64,000 bases of DNA. Source: Nocardioides sp. TF02-7 (GTDB lineage: Bacteria > Actinomycetota > Actinomycetes > Propionibacteriales > Nocardioidaceae). Positions 8,575-19,518 of this stretch are shown here, piece after piece (positions within the stretch are counted from its first letter, which is position 1; every line of letters begins with the position of its first letter). A model generated the notes under the pieces. That model did not search any database. It worked only from the letters and a program-made list of their open reading frames with translations, and was not told the origin of the DNA. The DNA is taken from assembly GCF_022437945.1 (NCBI RefSeq), contig NZ_CP092535.1, positions 2,976,001 through 3,040,000 of the forward strand, read 5' to 3'. Made by a program: the position numbers and the translations under genes.

Positions 8575-8820
8575 TCACACCGCCCTCGGCCGTCCGATGA
8601 CGGGCTTCGAGGCGAGACGCTGCTCGCGGATGAAGCGGCGCAGGTCGCCGACGGTGGTGTAGAGCCGCCGACCGATCTTGAAGAACTCCGGCCCGGTGCC
8701 GATCTGGCGCCACCAGCGGACGGTGTTCGGCGATGCCTGCAAGATCTCGGCGACCTCGTCGAGGGCAAGCAGTTCGTCCTCGTGGCGGGCGTGGAAGGGG
8801 ACGTCGGACGTCTTGTTCAT
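8575..8820 (-). CDS. Helix-turn-helix (excisionase-type) protein
   Basis: 81 residues from ATG 8820, preceded by an AGGAGG ribosome site (the complement reads TCCTCCT at about 8823-8829). The core LLALDEVAEILQASPNTVRW followed by WRQIGTGPEFFKIGRRLYTT is a textbook MerR/HTH_17 domain: LxxxEVAxxLxxSxxTVRxW then FxKxGRRL. Proteins of this type are recombination directionality factors or operon regulators on mobile elements. It is divergent from the XRE gene at 8927, so 8821-8926 holds both promoters. Confidence 0.82.
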   Translation of the reverse strand: MNKTSDVPFHARHEDELLALDEVAEILQASPNTVRWWRQIGTGPEFFKIGRRLYTTVGDLRRFIREQRLASKPVIGRPRAV

Positions 8821-8926
8821 GGTTCCTCCTGGTTGGCGAAGGCCCGCGACAGTCACGGACGACAGGTAGGTGTGCGGGCCGCGCCAACCTGACGGCCAAA
8901 TACGTCCGATCAGATATCGTCGCGTT

Positions 8927-9640
8927 ATGGATCACTCGTTCCTCCTCGAGCGTGCGCGGCGAGCACGTGGCCTGACGCAGGCGCAGCTCGCGGTGTTGGC
9001 GGGCACGTCGCAGGCGACGTTGTCCGCGTACGAGCGCGGGCTGAAATCGCCGTCGTTGAAGGTGGCCTCGCGGATCCTGGCTGCGCTCGACCAGGAGCTG
9101 ACGCTGCGCACGCATGTCGACTGGGTGGAGCACCACCCGAAGGGGATCGTGAAGTTCTGGGCGCCGAGCATGCTGTGGGCGGTTGAACCGCCGACGTGCT
9201 TCGCGACCCTCCACATCCCCGACGAGATCCGGGGCACCGGCATGCGCTCGTGGAACATGCGCGACCGCGACGAGAGGCGCGGTGTCTACGAGCAACTCAT
9301 CCGCCGTGGCCTTCCGCAGCAGATGATCCGCTGGATAGATGGCGGGCTGTTGGTCGACCTCTGGGACGAGCTCGATCTCCCGGACCCGGTGCGCGATGCC
9401 TGGGCTCCTGCGATCCAGCTGGCGACGCAACCGCTGGAGCTCGACGGACTGCGCTTCATCATCCGTGAGGATCCGTTCGTCGCCCCGAACGCCTACGTCC
9501 GCGACTACCGGTCGCTGCCGAAGCCGCCTCCGCCGCCGCCCCGCCGGCAGCGACGCACACGGTTCGACCCGAGGCCACTGCCGCCGACGGGTCAGAGCCC
9601 GAGGCCAGGGCCGCCGGACGACGGGACCGGCGGCCGGTAG
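8927..9640 (+). CDS. XRE-family regulator with C-terminal effector region
   Basis: 237 residues from ATG 8927. Residues 5-60 are an HTH_3 domain (ERARRARGLTQAQLAVLAGT, then SQATLSAYERGLKSPSLKV). Residues 70-200 are an unassigned domain, and the end is a proline/arginine-rich tail (about 195-237). Similar two-part proteins are found as antitoxins or repressors next to relaxase genes. Its last 49 bases overlap the 3' end of the convergent relaxase gene, so the two transcripts are antisense to each other there. That could couple mobilization to this regulator, but this is an inference. Confidence 0.75.
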   Translation: MDHSFLLERARRARGLTQAQLAVLAGTSQATLSAYERGLKSPSLKVASRILAALDQELTLRTHVDWVEHHPKGIVKFWAPSMLWAVEPPTCFATLHIPDEIRGTGMRSWNMRDRDERRGVYEQLIRRGLPQQMIRWIDGGLLVDLWDELDLPDPVRDAWAPAIQLATQPLELDGLRFIIREDPFVAPNAYVRDYRSLPKPPPPPPRRQRRTRFDPRPLPPTGQSPRPGPPDDGTGGR

Positions 9641-12154
9641 CTGATCCCGTGCTCGGCCTCCGGCACGGCCGGCGTCGGACGCCGGGAGTACCGCGGCCTC
9701 GTTGGCCCGTAGCGGTCGATGGCCTCCGCCGCGGCCTCGCGCGCATGCGCCGGGCCGAGGTCGGCGCGGTCCCGACCAAAGACATCGATCCAGTGGTTGC
9801 GCGCGTCCTCGACCGACTCGGCGACAAGATGCGCGACGTTTCGCTCCCGCCCGCGGGTCATGCCGACGTACGCCGAGGCTGCGCCGGTGTGCTCGCCCAC
9901 GAGGACGTGACTGACACGGACCGTCGAGCCCTGAGCGCCGTACGCGGTCGTGGCGTAGGCGAGCTCGACGTGCCAATGGACGTACGCGGGCGCAAGCACT
10001 CGTGTCCCGGAGTCGCCGCGGACGGTGAGGGGCTCCGCCGTCGCACGACAGCACTGTCCAGGCCTCGCGGTTGGCGACATCGGCGTCGCGATCGTTGCGA
10101 CGGGTAGCGATCCGATCTCCGACGCCGATGCGCTCGCCGGACGCGGTCAACACACCCGCGGTGAACTCGCCGAGGGTCTTGTGGGCCCTCTGTGCAAGCG
10201 TGTTGATCCTGGCGACCTGCTCCCGGGTGTCGGCGACCACGAGCTCGCCGAGGCTGGCCTCAGCGGCCACCCGCTGGGTCCGCTCGACCTCGCTGGGGTG
10301 GATCACGATCTCGCCCCGGCGTACCAGGTCGTCGAACACCGAGCCAGGAGACTCACCCTTGCGCATCCGCAGCGAGAGCTCGGCGTAAGCGGGATCGGCG
10401 AAGCGCCGGACTCCGTCGAGCTGGGTAACTCGTTCGGGCGCGTAGCGGACGGCGAGGTCCAGCACGCCACCGCGGCCGACGGCCGGCAGCTGGTGCCGGT
10501 CGCCGACCAGCACGAGCTGCGCGCGGACCTCGTCGGCCAGCTGCAGCAGCGCGCGAGCTGTGTCCTGGTCGACCATGCCGGCCTCGTCGACGACCAGCAG
10601 GTCGCCCGCCCGCAGCCGGGCGGCGATGTCGGGGTTGGCGGCGCCGCGGGTCCACCGGCCGTCCTCGTCCCAGCGGAAGCCGTGCTGGTGCAGTAGCCAG
10701 GCGGCGGAGTACGACGCCGCGCCGATCGCACCTTCCGCGATCTGTGCGGCCTTGCGCGTCGGCGTGACGACCACCATCCGGTGCCCGGCTGCGAGGGCTC
10801 GTTCGCGCATGGCGGCCAGCCGCGCGGTTTTCCCAGCTCCTGCCGCGCCTTCGATGACGCTGATCGACCCCGCGGCCGCGCGGGTCGTGGTCCGGTCGAC
10901 GATCTCGTGCTCCACGGCGAGCACGGCGGAGGAGGTGAACGATCGCACGTGCTCGGGCACGTCCGACCGGGGGAGCAACGGCCTTGATGCGGCCATGGCT
11001 CGCGCGGTCAGGTCCTCGGCCAGCTCACGTCGTACGGCGGGGTCGACGGCGCCGCCACCGGAGGCGATGATCCGCTCGACCTCCCCGCGGGCGTCAGCGG
11101 TGTTCCAAGCCGAGCGACGGGCGCCCAGCCGGACCAGGACGAGTTCGACGACCCCACCGCGGTCGACAGCTCCTGCCCGCAGGGTATCGAGTGGCGCGTG
11201 CGGTGCGGGCGGCGCGTAGCCGAGCTCGTGGAGCTCATCGACCCAACGCCGCCGAAGGTCCTCGCCGCTGGAGGGCACAACCTTGTCGGGCCGCGCGTCG
11301 GCCCACGCCCGTCGATCCCATGCCTGCCGCCGGGCCGGGCCCGGCTCGTCGCCCGGGTGATCGGCCCGCCACTCGGCCTCGTAGGTGTCGATGTTCGACT
11401 CGATCTGCCTCGCGCGTGCACTGAACGCTCCGGCGTACGGCGCCAGCTCGACGACCTCGCCCGTCTCGGCGTCGAGAGTGAATCCCTGCCGCGCCAGCGC
11501 CGACCGGAACGCCGGGTCCGTCATCACGGCCGCGTGCCCGATCCCGTTGATCGCCTCCAGGCTGTCGCGGACCCCGACGGTGTGCAGCCCACGCCACACC
11601 GATCCGGTGATTGACCCTGTCGAAACCAAGACTCGCGCGTTGATCTGGAGGTGCAGGTGGCGGTGGGGGTCTCCGGCACGCGAGGTGAAGTGGCGTACGA
11701 CGGCCGCTTCGATCCGCTCGACCGGCACCTGCACCTGGCGGCCGCGCGGGCCGATCCGCGTTGACGCATGCGAGGCGAGCCAACCGACGATCTCCTCCGC
11801 CGCTGCCATCTGCGCGGCGTCGTACGCCGCAGCGATCTCGGGGTGGAGCGCCGCGGCGAGCGACCAGGTCTTGGGGCCGTTGACCGTGACCTCGACGAAC
11901 CGCACACCCTTGTCGTCGGTCCGCAGTCGACCCTTAGCGGTGCCGGTGTCCACGTCGTAGCCGGCGACCCAGCGCTCGTACGTCTCGCCATCCATGTCGG
12001 CCCGGTGCGCGATTCCATCCGGCGTGCCGACCAGGCGCATGGCGATGCCACTGCCGTCGGCGAGGTAGTAGTCGTCGGTCCTGGAGCGGTCGGCCTCGAC
12101 GTAGTGCCGAGCAGCGGCTGCCGCGCCGCGGTAGAACTTCATGCCGCCATGCAC
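9592..12154 (-). CDS. MobF-family relaxase/helicase (TraA/TrwC type; one frame break)
   Basis: About 853 residues from GTG 12154, which follows GGGAGGTGG by about six bases; the conserved text begins MKFYRGAAAAARHYVE. The relaxase domain has the metal-binding triple histidine GDPHRHLHLQ at about 162-170. A RecD-like helicase follows, with Walker A EGAAGAGKT near 435, the DEAG box VVDEAGMVD, motif V YATTAYGAQGSTV and motif VI YVGMTRGRERN. One extra G near 10040 breaks the frame; without it the text reads NREAWTVLSCDGEPLTVRGD. MobF proteins nick oriT and unwind the transferred strand during conjugation. At 853 residues it is shorter than TrwC/TraI. No coupling protein or mating-pore gene lies nearby, so it would need a helper plasmid or ICE. 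Confidence 0.88.
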
Positions 12155-12420
12155 CTGAACCACCTCCCTCAGCAAGCGTCGACAACCGTGAAACCGCAGG
12201 TCAGGCGGCAAATCGACGCCCGTCCCGCTACGGAACTTCGTAGCATGCGTGCCGCTTGGTTGGGTGGGCGAAAAAGGGTGATCAGTGCGGCGAGTTGGAG
12301 ACCCGTTGATGGTTATCGGTGAGTAGAGCCAGGCGGGAAGTTGCAGGCGGCGATGGGTGAGTGTGGATCGGAGAAGGCTCAAGGCGAGATTGGCGAGAAG
12401 CGTGTCGTGTGCGGAGCTCG
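12155..12420. promoter_or_regulatory. Relaxase upstream region, possible oriT
   Basis: The 266 bp between the unknown operon and the relaxase gene hold the relaxase ribosome site, the 17-base GAAACCGCAGGTCAGGC repeat (12190-12206, also at 3738-3754) and the small inverted repeat CTACG-GAACTT-CGTAG (12228-12243). MobF origins of transfer usually lie directly upstream of the relaxase gene. No known nic sequence is recognised, so oriT is a guess from position. Confidence 0.25.
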
Positions 12421-13461
12421 TCAGGGGGCTGGCCGTCCTGAGTCGCCGTCGTTCGTGGTGTCTCGGCTCTTCGAGTACTTGGGAAAGAGATACGTGTTGT
12501 GCGCCTGTTCGACGGTCAAGCGGCCAGCTCGGATGGCACGCATCGCATCTTCGAGGTCCCGCGCCGCAGGCAGCCCCGAGACCGAAAAATGTGAAGGCGC
12601 CGGAGCCGTACAGCGAGTCGTCACTGGTGAACTTATTAAGGAACGCGACTGAGTCCAGGACCGCCTCGACCCAGAACTGAACGAACCGAAGGCGCCGAAA
12701 GGTCGAGTACGGCGATGTCACCATCTCGGAGAACATTCCGCGCCCGTCCCACCCGATCGGTGCAGTCGCGGCGGCGACGGCGACGTTCTGTGTGTTCGCT
12801 GCCTCGGAGACGGAGTAGCCCTCCCACGACAGCCGGTCCACCGCGCCGATCACCTTGGTGGCGTCGACCTGCCGCAGGTCCGACACTGCCCTCATCCAGT
12901 GCTCGCGGTTCGGGCTCCTTAGGCGTAGTCGATGCAAGCGAGATCCATCGATAGTCACCGGCGGTTCGCCTGGCTGAGGCGAAACTTGCGAGAACATGGA
13001 TCGGCGCTGTGTCACCGACCAGGTCGGGATGAGCCCCAAGGTGGGCAGAGGTTCGGTCTGTCCCGGGTCAGATCCCGGATTACGGAGTCGGCGCGACCTC
13101 GATCGGTTGAGTTCCTTCGGCAGGGCGTGGAGTTCCAACAGGAGGTCGTTGCCGGCTGCGGTTTCCTCAAGCAGGCCGTCAACGAAGTCGCAGAGGATGG
13201 CGACTGGATCGCGGCCGTAGCCGGTGTGGTTGAAGTCGTTCAACAGCGCGAACATCACCTCGGATGCCCGGGACCACCCGCTCCAACCGGCACAAACGCA
13301 AGCTCGTAGGCGTAGCGCTGCTTCCCGACGTCGTCCATGAGCATGCTCCGAAAGAAGCCGGTTCGCTCAATGACGGATCGTCTGCCCGCCAGGTGATCTG
13401 CCCGATAGAGACTCCACGGATGTGCGCTGAGTCTGGACCGCAGGCTCTCGTCACTAGGCAT
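12421..13461 (-). CDS. Unrecognised protein, second gene of the membrane-protein operon (two frame breaks)
   Basis: About 346 residues from ATG 13461, which overlaps the end of the upstream gene (GATGCCTAG), so the two are translationally coupled. Breaks: near 13265 (CCCGGG, one G too few) and near 12590 (TTTTT on the plus strand, one base too many). Corrected text runs AFVPVGAGGPGASEVMFALL and GSGAFTFSVSGLPAARDLED without gaps. The protein is soluble, with mixed helices and strands. Stretches such as DPVAILCDFVDGLLEETAAG and DATKVIGAVDRLSWEGYSVS look like ordinary folded domains. I see no catalytic motif and cannot place the family. Third positions are less G+C-rich than in the host. Confidence 0.6.
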
Positions 13462-14297
13462 CGCTGTCGTCCTCGTCGATGTCGAAGCGGCGAAGATACT
13501 GTTCGATCTCGGTTGGTGCCTGGGCCCCCGCCGCGAGGGCCATCGGGCGCAGCCAGCGTGCGTAGAACATCCCCTCGAAATGGCTACCGCGCACGGAGCG
13601 CAGGGATCCTCATCGCTTCCGCAGAAACGGACGCGGACTGTGGGTCGTCGTCATACCCGAACCCGCCGAGATCGAAGAGTCCTCTCGGCACGCCCAGCTC
13701 CTCAAGCGCCTGGTTGGCACGGATCTCGATGTTGGAGCGCTCGATGCCACCCGGCGTCAATGCAAATAGTGCTGACTCAGAGGACAAGGTCGCCGCGGCC
13801 CGTCCCAGCAGCTGTGTTGACCGCTCGGCGTCAGTGAAGAGTCCATCCCAGAGCGATTCGAATGGGGCGAAGACCGCGGCGTCTTGCGTGACCTCGGAGA
13901 TTGTGAGAGCGATGCCGCACAACTGGAGGAACCGGACGTATGGCTCCGCCACGTACGAGTTGATCACGCTTTGGTCGTGACGGCGAACCGTCGCGAGCAG
14001 GCGCTGGGTCGCGACATCTCCAGCCCAGTAGAGGAGCGCCACCTTCTGACGCAGTTCGTCGGAGTCGCCAGGCTCGCGCGCGAGCACTCGTCTGAGGATG
14101 TTCTCGTGGGCTCGGTAGTAGGCCCACCCAAAGTGATCTGGCCGATCAGAATCCGGGGCAGAGTCGACTGTCGCCGCGAGACGTGCCACCGGTAACTCGA
14201 GTCGGTTGGATAGCGATGTTGCGCGCCCGACAACGGCGGCCGTGTCGGTAACTGGCCAGCGATCATCCTTTTTCGATGTGGACGGATTCGCACACAT
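13454..14297 (-). CDS. Unrecognised protein, probably the C-terminal half of the membrane protein at 14263-16093
   Basis: About 280 residues. Read alone it starts at ATG 14297 (MCANPSTSKKDDRW) with no ribosome site in front. A run of five A (5'-CGAAAAAGG on the minus strand, near 14270) would, with one A removed, join the upstream gene straight into this one as CESVHIEKDDRWPVTDTAAV. I therefore think 13454-16093 is one gene of about 878 residues. A further break near 13587 separates MRIPALRAR from the tail GSHFEGMFYARWLRPMALAA ending in an acidic IDEDDSDA. The region is helical, with no recognised motif. Confidence 0.55.
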
Positions 14298-16093
14298 CTA
14301 GGAGTTGGCGTTCGAAATGAAGCATCGTGGTGAGCTTCTGAGTTACCTCCGTCGCGCGACTGAGTGCGGACCCTGCTGCCCAAGAGCGGGTTCCCCCAAT
14401 CTCGATCACCCACGGCCAGACCTCGTTTTCCAGGAAGGAAACGAAGTGCTCCACCTCATCGATTGCCTCGGTGGCCAAGGCTCGAGCGACGAGTTGAGTC
14501 AGGGCGTTATCCGGGGTTACTCGTTCGCCCTCGATGTCGATTTCAGTGGCAAGCGCCTCGCGGAGGGTGGAAGTGATCTCAAGGACCAACTTTCCTGCGA
14601 CGATGCGCTTTGAGGTATCAGCCACCAACGCGCCCGCGCCCGGCAGCAACTGGCGCATGCGTTCGAAGTAGTCCATGTAGCCGAGGCAGGCACTGAGCAG
14701 CTCCAAGAGGACATGGTCGACGAGATTGTGAGCACTGGCCTCGCCAGGTAGAGCAAAATGCTGTTCCCGCGACAGATACCGTCCGGGGAATTTGCCCCGT
14801 CTCGCCCGGGGCGACTATGGCTCCTTGCTCTCGCGCGTAGTCACCTACCGACGCCATGGCAGCGAACGTCGTCGACGTTAGCCAGAGGCGAAGCTCCTCA
14901 AACTGCCCTCGGCTCCCAAGGGCTCGCGACAGCGGTGGCAACCCACGGACGGCGCTTTCGACTGAGCGCAGTTGTCGCCCTGCCAAGAGGCGCTCGGCGA
15001 AGTCTGCGATCTGCCGCTCGAACCATAAGTCATCGACGACTTCGCTGCCGACAAGTGTGGTGCCCGTCGCCAGAGCGACACTCACCTCCGAATGGGATGA
15101 CAAGAACCAGTCTTTCGACCGGGTGCGCTTCGGATTCCATCCGGGGAGGGCCCTAATCGTGTGCTTACGCTGAGAGTAGGACTCCCAGATGAACAGGAGG
15201 TTTGTCGCTGCCGAACTGACCCGAGGATCGTAGCTAGCGGAGATCCCGCGATCTCCGGCCCTCGTGTACTCCCTGTCGAGAATGAGGGTGATTAGGTCAT
15301 TGAGGGTTGTCAGAGCGCTTCGGATGCGGGCGTTGGCCCGTCGCACAGCAACAGGCGAAGGAGCCCTGCGCTTGCCGAGCTTATAGGCGCGGTGCACCCA
15401 GCGATTGAGGTCACGCTGGATCTGCGGGAAGAGCGAAGTCGGCTCCAGAAGCACGAACAGCGTGATCCATATCCGTCCGAATGAGAGCACGACAAGTGCG
15501 GCAGACAGGCCCGCTGCCACCAGCGTGAGGTGGGTCGCCGTTCGGCCGACGACCGGTAGCGCTAGGGCCAGAGCAACGTACACAACGGCCTGGGTGAAGA
15601 ACACTGCGTACCAGCGTGACTCGGGCTGCCGAACGATCTGGTCCCGAAGATTTCTCGTAGCGTCCTTGTACGTGGTCGAGACAACAAACGTGACTGTTGC
15701 GAAGTAGACCGCAACGAAGACCCCGGCCACCTCAATCGCTGCAGTTGGCAATGCGGCTGAATCAAACCACTCCGGAACGGGCGACGTAAGCCACGTCAAG
15801 CTTCGTTCGATCCAGTTCGGTAGCGAGCTGATCCAACTCGGCAAGTGTCCGTTGGCGCGAACGACCGACTGCGTCGCAACCAGAGCGAGTAGCGGCGGGG
15901 CAATCAACATGACGGACTTCGTGAGTGAGCGGCCGCCAATGCGGGCGAGAGACGAGAAGTCCGCGACACGGGAGACGGTGGCGATCCTCGCTGAGGCGAG
16001 GCGAGATCCAAACCTCTGACGCCGTGAACGCAAGCGCCAGTAGCGTCGAGTCTCCATGGCTCGAAGCTTCAGCCGCATCCTGAGGGACTTCAC
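14263..16093 (-). CDS. Unrecognised polytopic membrane protein with a large cytoplasmic helical region (one frame break)
   Basis: Starts at GTG 16093 after an AGAGG site; ATG 16078 is an alternative. A basic N-terminus (MKSLRMRLKLRAMETRRYWR) is followed by four hydrophobic segments at about residues 58-77 (VMLIAPPLLALVATQSVV), 115-140, 165-185 and 190-215, then about 400 helical residues. The break near 14750 (one base too many) joins QIPRTVSV to REQHFALPGEASAHNLVDHV. It begins 62 bases after the hsdR stop on the same strand, so it may be the end of the hsd transcript. Continuation into 13454-14297 is likely (see that entry). Membrane anchor plus long helical cytoplasmic part plus soluble partner is a common plan for phage-sensing or effector systems, but that analogy is all I have. 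Confidence 0.62.
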
Positions 16094-16154
16094 TCAAGAC
16101 CTCTGGCAGCCCCGCGGTCTGCGTGCGTGAACGGCAGTCGTCGGAGGTGCCTCC

Positions 16155-19100
16155 TCACGCGACATCCTGGGGTAGGGCGGTCTGCTTGATGTGGTGGAGA
16201 GTGTCGACGAGGGCCTCGACGTCGGCGTCGGGGAAGAAGTAGTCGGGGCCGGTGGGGGCGTGGTCGGTGTAGGGAGACTCGAACAGGCGCCCCGGCTCCA
16301 TGACGCCGTTCCGGGTGAGCTCGTCAACAATGAGGTTCACGAATCGCACCTGGTCTGCGGAGAACTTGGAGCCGTCCAGGTAGTTCTCAAACGCCTCGAT
16401 GGCTGCGGCGCGGTCGAGGCCGACGAGGCTGCGGACGAAGATGCCGAGGCCGCCGCCGCCCTGCTCGGTCGCCCAGGCGATGTCGACCTGCTGACCTCCG
16501 GAGGCGACGAGCATCTGCTCCAGCTCCGTCAGATCCTCGGGCGTGAGCTGCTTGTTCCGGCGGAGGCGCTGGAGGGCGAGGTTGTCGAGGTGCTCGCGAA
16601 GGTAGGCCTCGGCCTTGGCCCGGAAGCGTTCGAAGTTGGTGCCGGGCGTGACGCGGGGGAGTACGACCTCGACTCCTTCGCCGAGGGTGTCCTCGAAGTC
16701 GGTGTAGATCGGGTTGCGAGTCGTCTTCTCGATGAACCGGGCGAGTCCGCGGATGCGCAGTCGCGCGAGTTCCAGCATCGGCAGGGTGACGTCGATCCAC
16801 CACTCGTCGCCCGCCACCGACTCCAGCAGGACTGCCTGTTCGGCGACGCTCGGGATCGTGGTCTTGCCGAGCAGCGCGGCGGCGATTCGCTGCACGGTCT
16901 CGCGCAGCCGTTCGGCCAGAACCGCGTCGCCGTCGAGCTGGGCTAGTTGGCGGCGCAGGATGAGCAGGTCGAACCGCTTGGCATCCTCATCGTCGTCGCG
17001 GACCGAGGATGGCAGACCGGCGAGGGCGAGCAGGGCCTCGGCGTCCTGCGGCCCGAGCTCGCTCCACGCGTCCGCAGATGCGTACTTTTCGACGGCCCGG
17101 CGGTGCGGCCGGACGACGAAGTTGTCGAGGTTCATCCCCGCCACGACCTCGTGCAGCGTTTTTCACCGTCGACGACCGGAGGTTGGGTTCATCACTGCCC
17201 AGCGCGGTGACGAGTCCGAGCCGCGCCTCGAAGAGGCGCTGGGAGAGTGACTTCTGAAGCTGACCCTGGGAGCCGGGCAGGTCCTGGCTGAAGTACTCGA
17301 GGTTGCCGCAGAAGTCGAAGACGAGGAAGTCCTCCTTGTCCTCGCCGGGGCCGAACAGGTCGGGACACAGGCGCGTGCCGCGGCCGATCATCTGCCAGAA
17401 CTTCGACTTCGACCGCACCATCTTGAAGAACACGAGGTTCACGACCTCAGGCACGTCGATGCCGGTGTCGAGCATGTCGACGCTGATCGCAACGTGCGGT
17501 GCCTTGTCCCTTATCGAGAAGTCGTCGATCAGGGACTGGGCGTACGGCGTGCCGTGGGTGATGACACGGGCGAAGCGGCCAGCGAGCTCGGGGTAGGCGA
17601 GGTTGAAGCGTTTCTCGATGAACTCCGCGTGCTTCTGGCTCTTGGCGAAGATGATCGTCTTGCCCAACCGATCGCCGCCCGCGACCTTGTAGCCCTGCAT
17701 CATCAGAGTCTCGAGGACCTTGTCGACGGTGTCCTCGTTGAACAGGAACCGGTTGAGCTCCTCGGCACCAACCTCGTCCGGCGGACCGTCCTCACCCCAG
17801 TCAAGCGCATCCCACTGGTCCTTCTCCTCCTCGGTGAGGTCGTCGTACTTGATGCCCGAGCGGAGGAACTGGGTACCCACGCTGATGCCCTTCGGGGGCA
17901 CCAGATAGCCGGCATCGACGGCCTCATCCAGCGAGTAGTTGTCGGTCGGCACGCCGTCCTCGAGATGGAACAGCCGGTAAGTGTTGTGGTCGACCTCGTC
18001 CTTCGGGGTCGCGGTCAGGCCGACGAGCATGGCGTCGAAGTAGTCGAAGATCGCGCCGTACTTGGCATAGACCGAGCGATGGGCCTCGTCGATGACGATC
18101 AGGTCGAAGTAGCCGGGACCGAACCTGCGCACGCCGCCGTCGACCTCGTTGATCAGGTTCATCATCGTCGGGTACGTCGACACGTATACGCGGCCCTCGA
18201 CGGCCTTCTCCGTCACGAGGTTCACCGTGGTGGAGCCGGACAGGTGCTCCTTGAACGCGTTCGCGGCCTGGTTGACCAACGCGGTGCGGTCCGCGAGGAA
18301 GAGCACTCGCTTGACCCAGTTCGTCTTCTGCAGCAGGTCGACGAGCGCGATGGTGGTGCGGGTCTTGCCCGACCCTGTCGCCATCACCAGCAGCGCCTCG
18401 CGCTGCTTGCGGTCGAACGCGTCGCTGACCGCCTTGATCGCCCGGACCTGATAGGGCCGACCGGCAATGTCGGTGTTCACCGGAGCGCTCGAAAGTGGCA
18501 GCTTGGTCCGACGGCGCTGGATGAGCAGCTCGAGCTCGTCGCGGGTATAGAAGCCCTGGGTCTCGCGCGGCGGGTAGCCGCCGGCGTCGTCCCAGATCCG
18601 GTGCTCGTAGCCGTTGGTGTAGAAGATCACCGGCCGCCGCCCGAACTGCTTCTCGAGACAGTCGGCGTACAGCTTGGCCTGCTGCTGGCCCACCTCCGGT
18701 GACTTCGCGGTGCGCTTGGCCTCCACCACGGCCAGTGGAAGGCCGTCGGCGCCCCACAGCACGTAGTCCACGAAACCCTTGCCCTCAGCGTTGGGCATGC
18801 CCGTGACCTCGAACTCGCGGTCGCGCTGCTCGGCCAGCTCCCAGCCGGCTTCGTTCAGCAGGACGTCGATGAACAGGTCGCGGGCCGCGGCCTCGTCGTA
18901 GTCGCGGGTGTCTGGCGCGGCTGCCGCCTGGGCCGCGGCGATCTGCGCTTTCAACTGCGCGATCTCTGCCTCGTGCTGAGCGAGACGTTCGTTCTTCTCC
19001 GCAAGCTCGCGGGCGTGGGCCTCGTCCTGCTCCCTGAACTTCGCGGCCAGCCGAGCGACCTCCTCGCGCGACAGCGGCGCGGCCTTGGCGGCGAGTGCAG

Positions 19101-19509
19101 GGTCGAATTGCGCCTGCAACGGCACCACGTCAGGGGACGGTGAGTGGTGGTACGACGTCCACACCACGACGTTGAACAGCTCGCGCAGGACCGCGAGCGA
19201 TACGTCGGGGCGGATCTGGCGGTTCTCGTGCACCGCGGTGTTTGCGATGCGACGGATCGCGGTCAGCTTCTGCCCGATGCCCTGTGGCACCTTCGCCTTG
19301 AACGCGGGGTCACCGATCTTGGCGGCGAGGTCGTCGCGGTACGGCGTCCGCAGCGACAGGACGTCGTAGAGGTAGCCGACGAGCTCCTCGACGACGCGAC
19401 GGCTGTAGAAGCACGCGGAGCGAGGATCCGACGACAGGTACGACTCGGCCCGGGCGCAGTCGTCATGGAGTGACGGCAGCGTCTGGCGGACGAAGTCGAA
19501 GTTCCCCAT
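16155..19509 (-). CDS. hsdR: Type I restriction enzyme R subunit HsdR (one frame break)
   Basis: About 1117 residues from ATG 19509. HsdR supplies the ATP-dependent translocation and DNA cleavage of the type I complex. A DUF4145-like N-terminal part (residues 1-110) precedes a coiled coil with EKNERLAQHEAEIAQLKAQI. The nuclease core comes next, with DYVLWGADGLPLAVVEAKRT (the D...E-x-K of PD-(D/E)XK). SF2 helicase motifs follow: Walker A VMATGSGKTRT near 378, DEAH near 473, GLTATP and QMIGRGTR. A run of five T at about 17159-17163 carries one base too many; corrected, it reads TVKTLHEVVAGMNLDNFVVR. The C-terminal third is the EcoEI-R-like region. Confidence 0.93.
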
Positions 19510-19518
19510 CGCGGTCGT

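Noticed and set aside
8288..13258. A single minus-strand frame of about 1650 codons
   Set aside because: It is an artefact of high G+C. It runs through three real genes (HTH, relaxase, unknown protein), each with its own start and with conserved text in part of the frame only.
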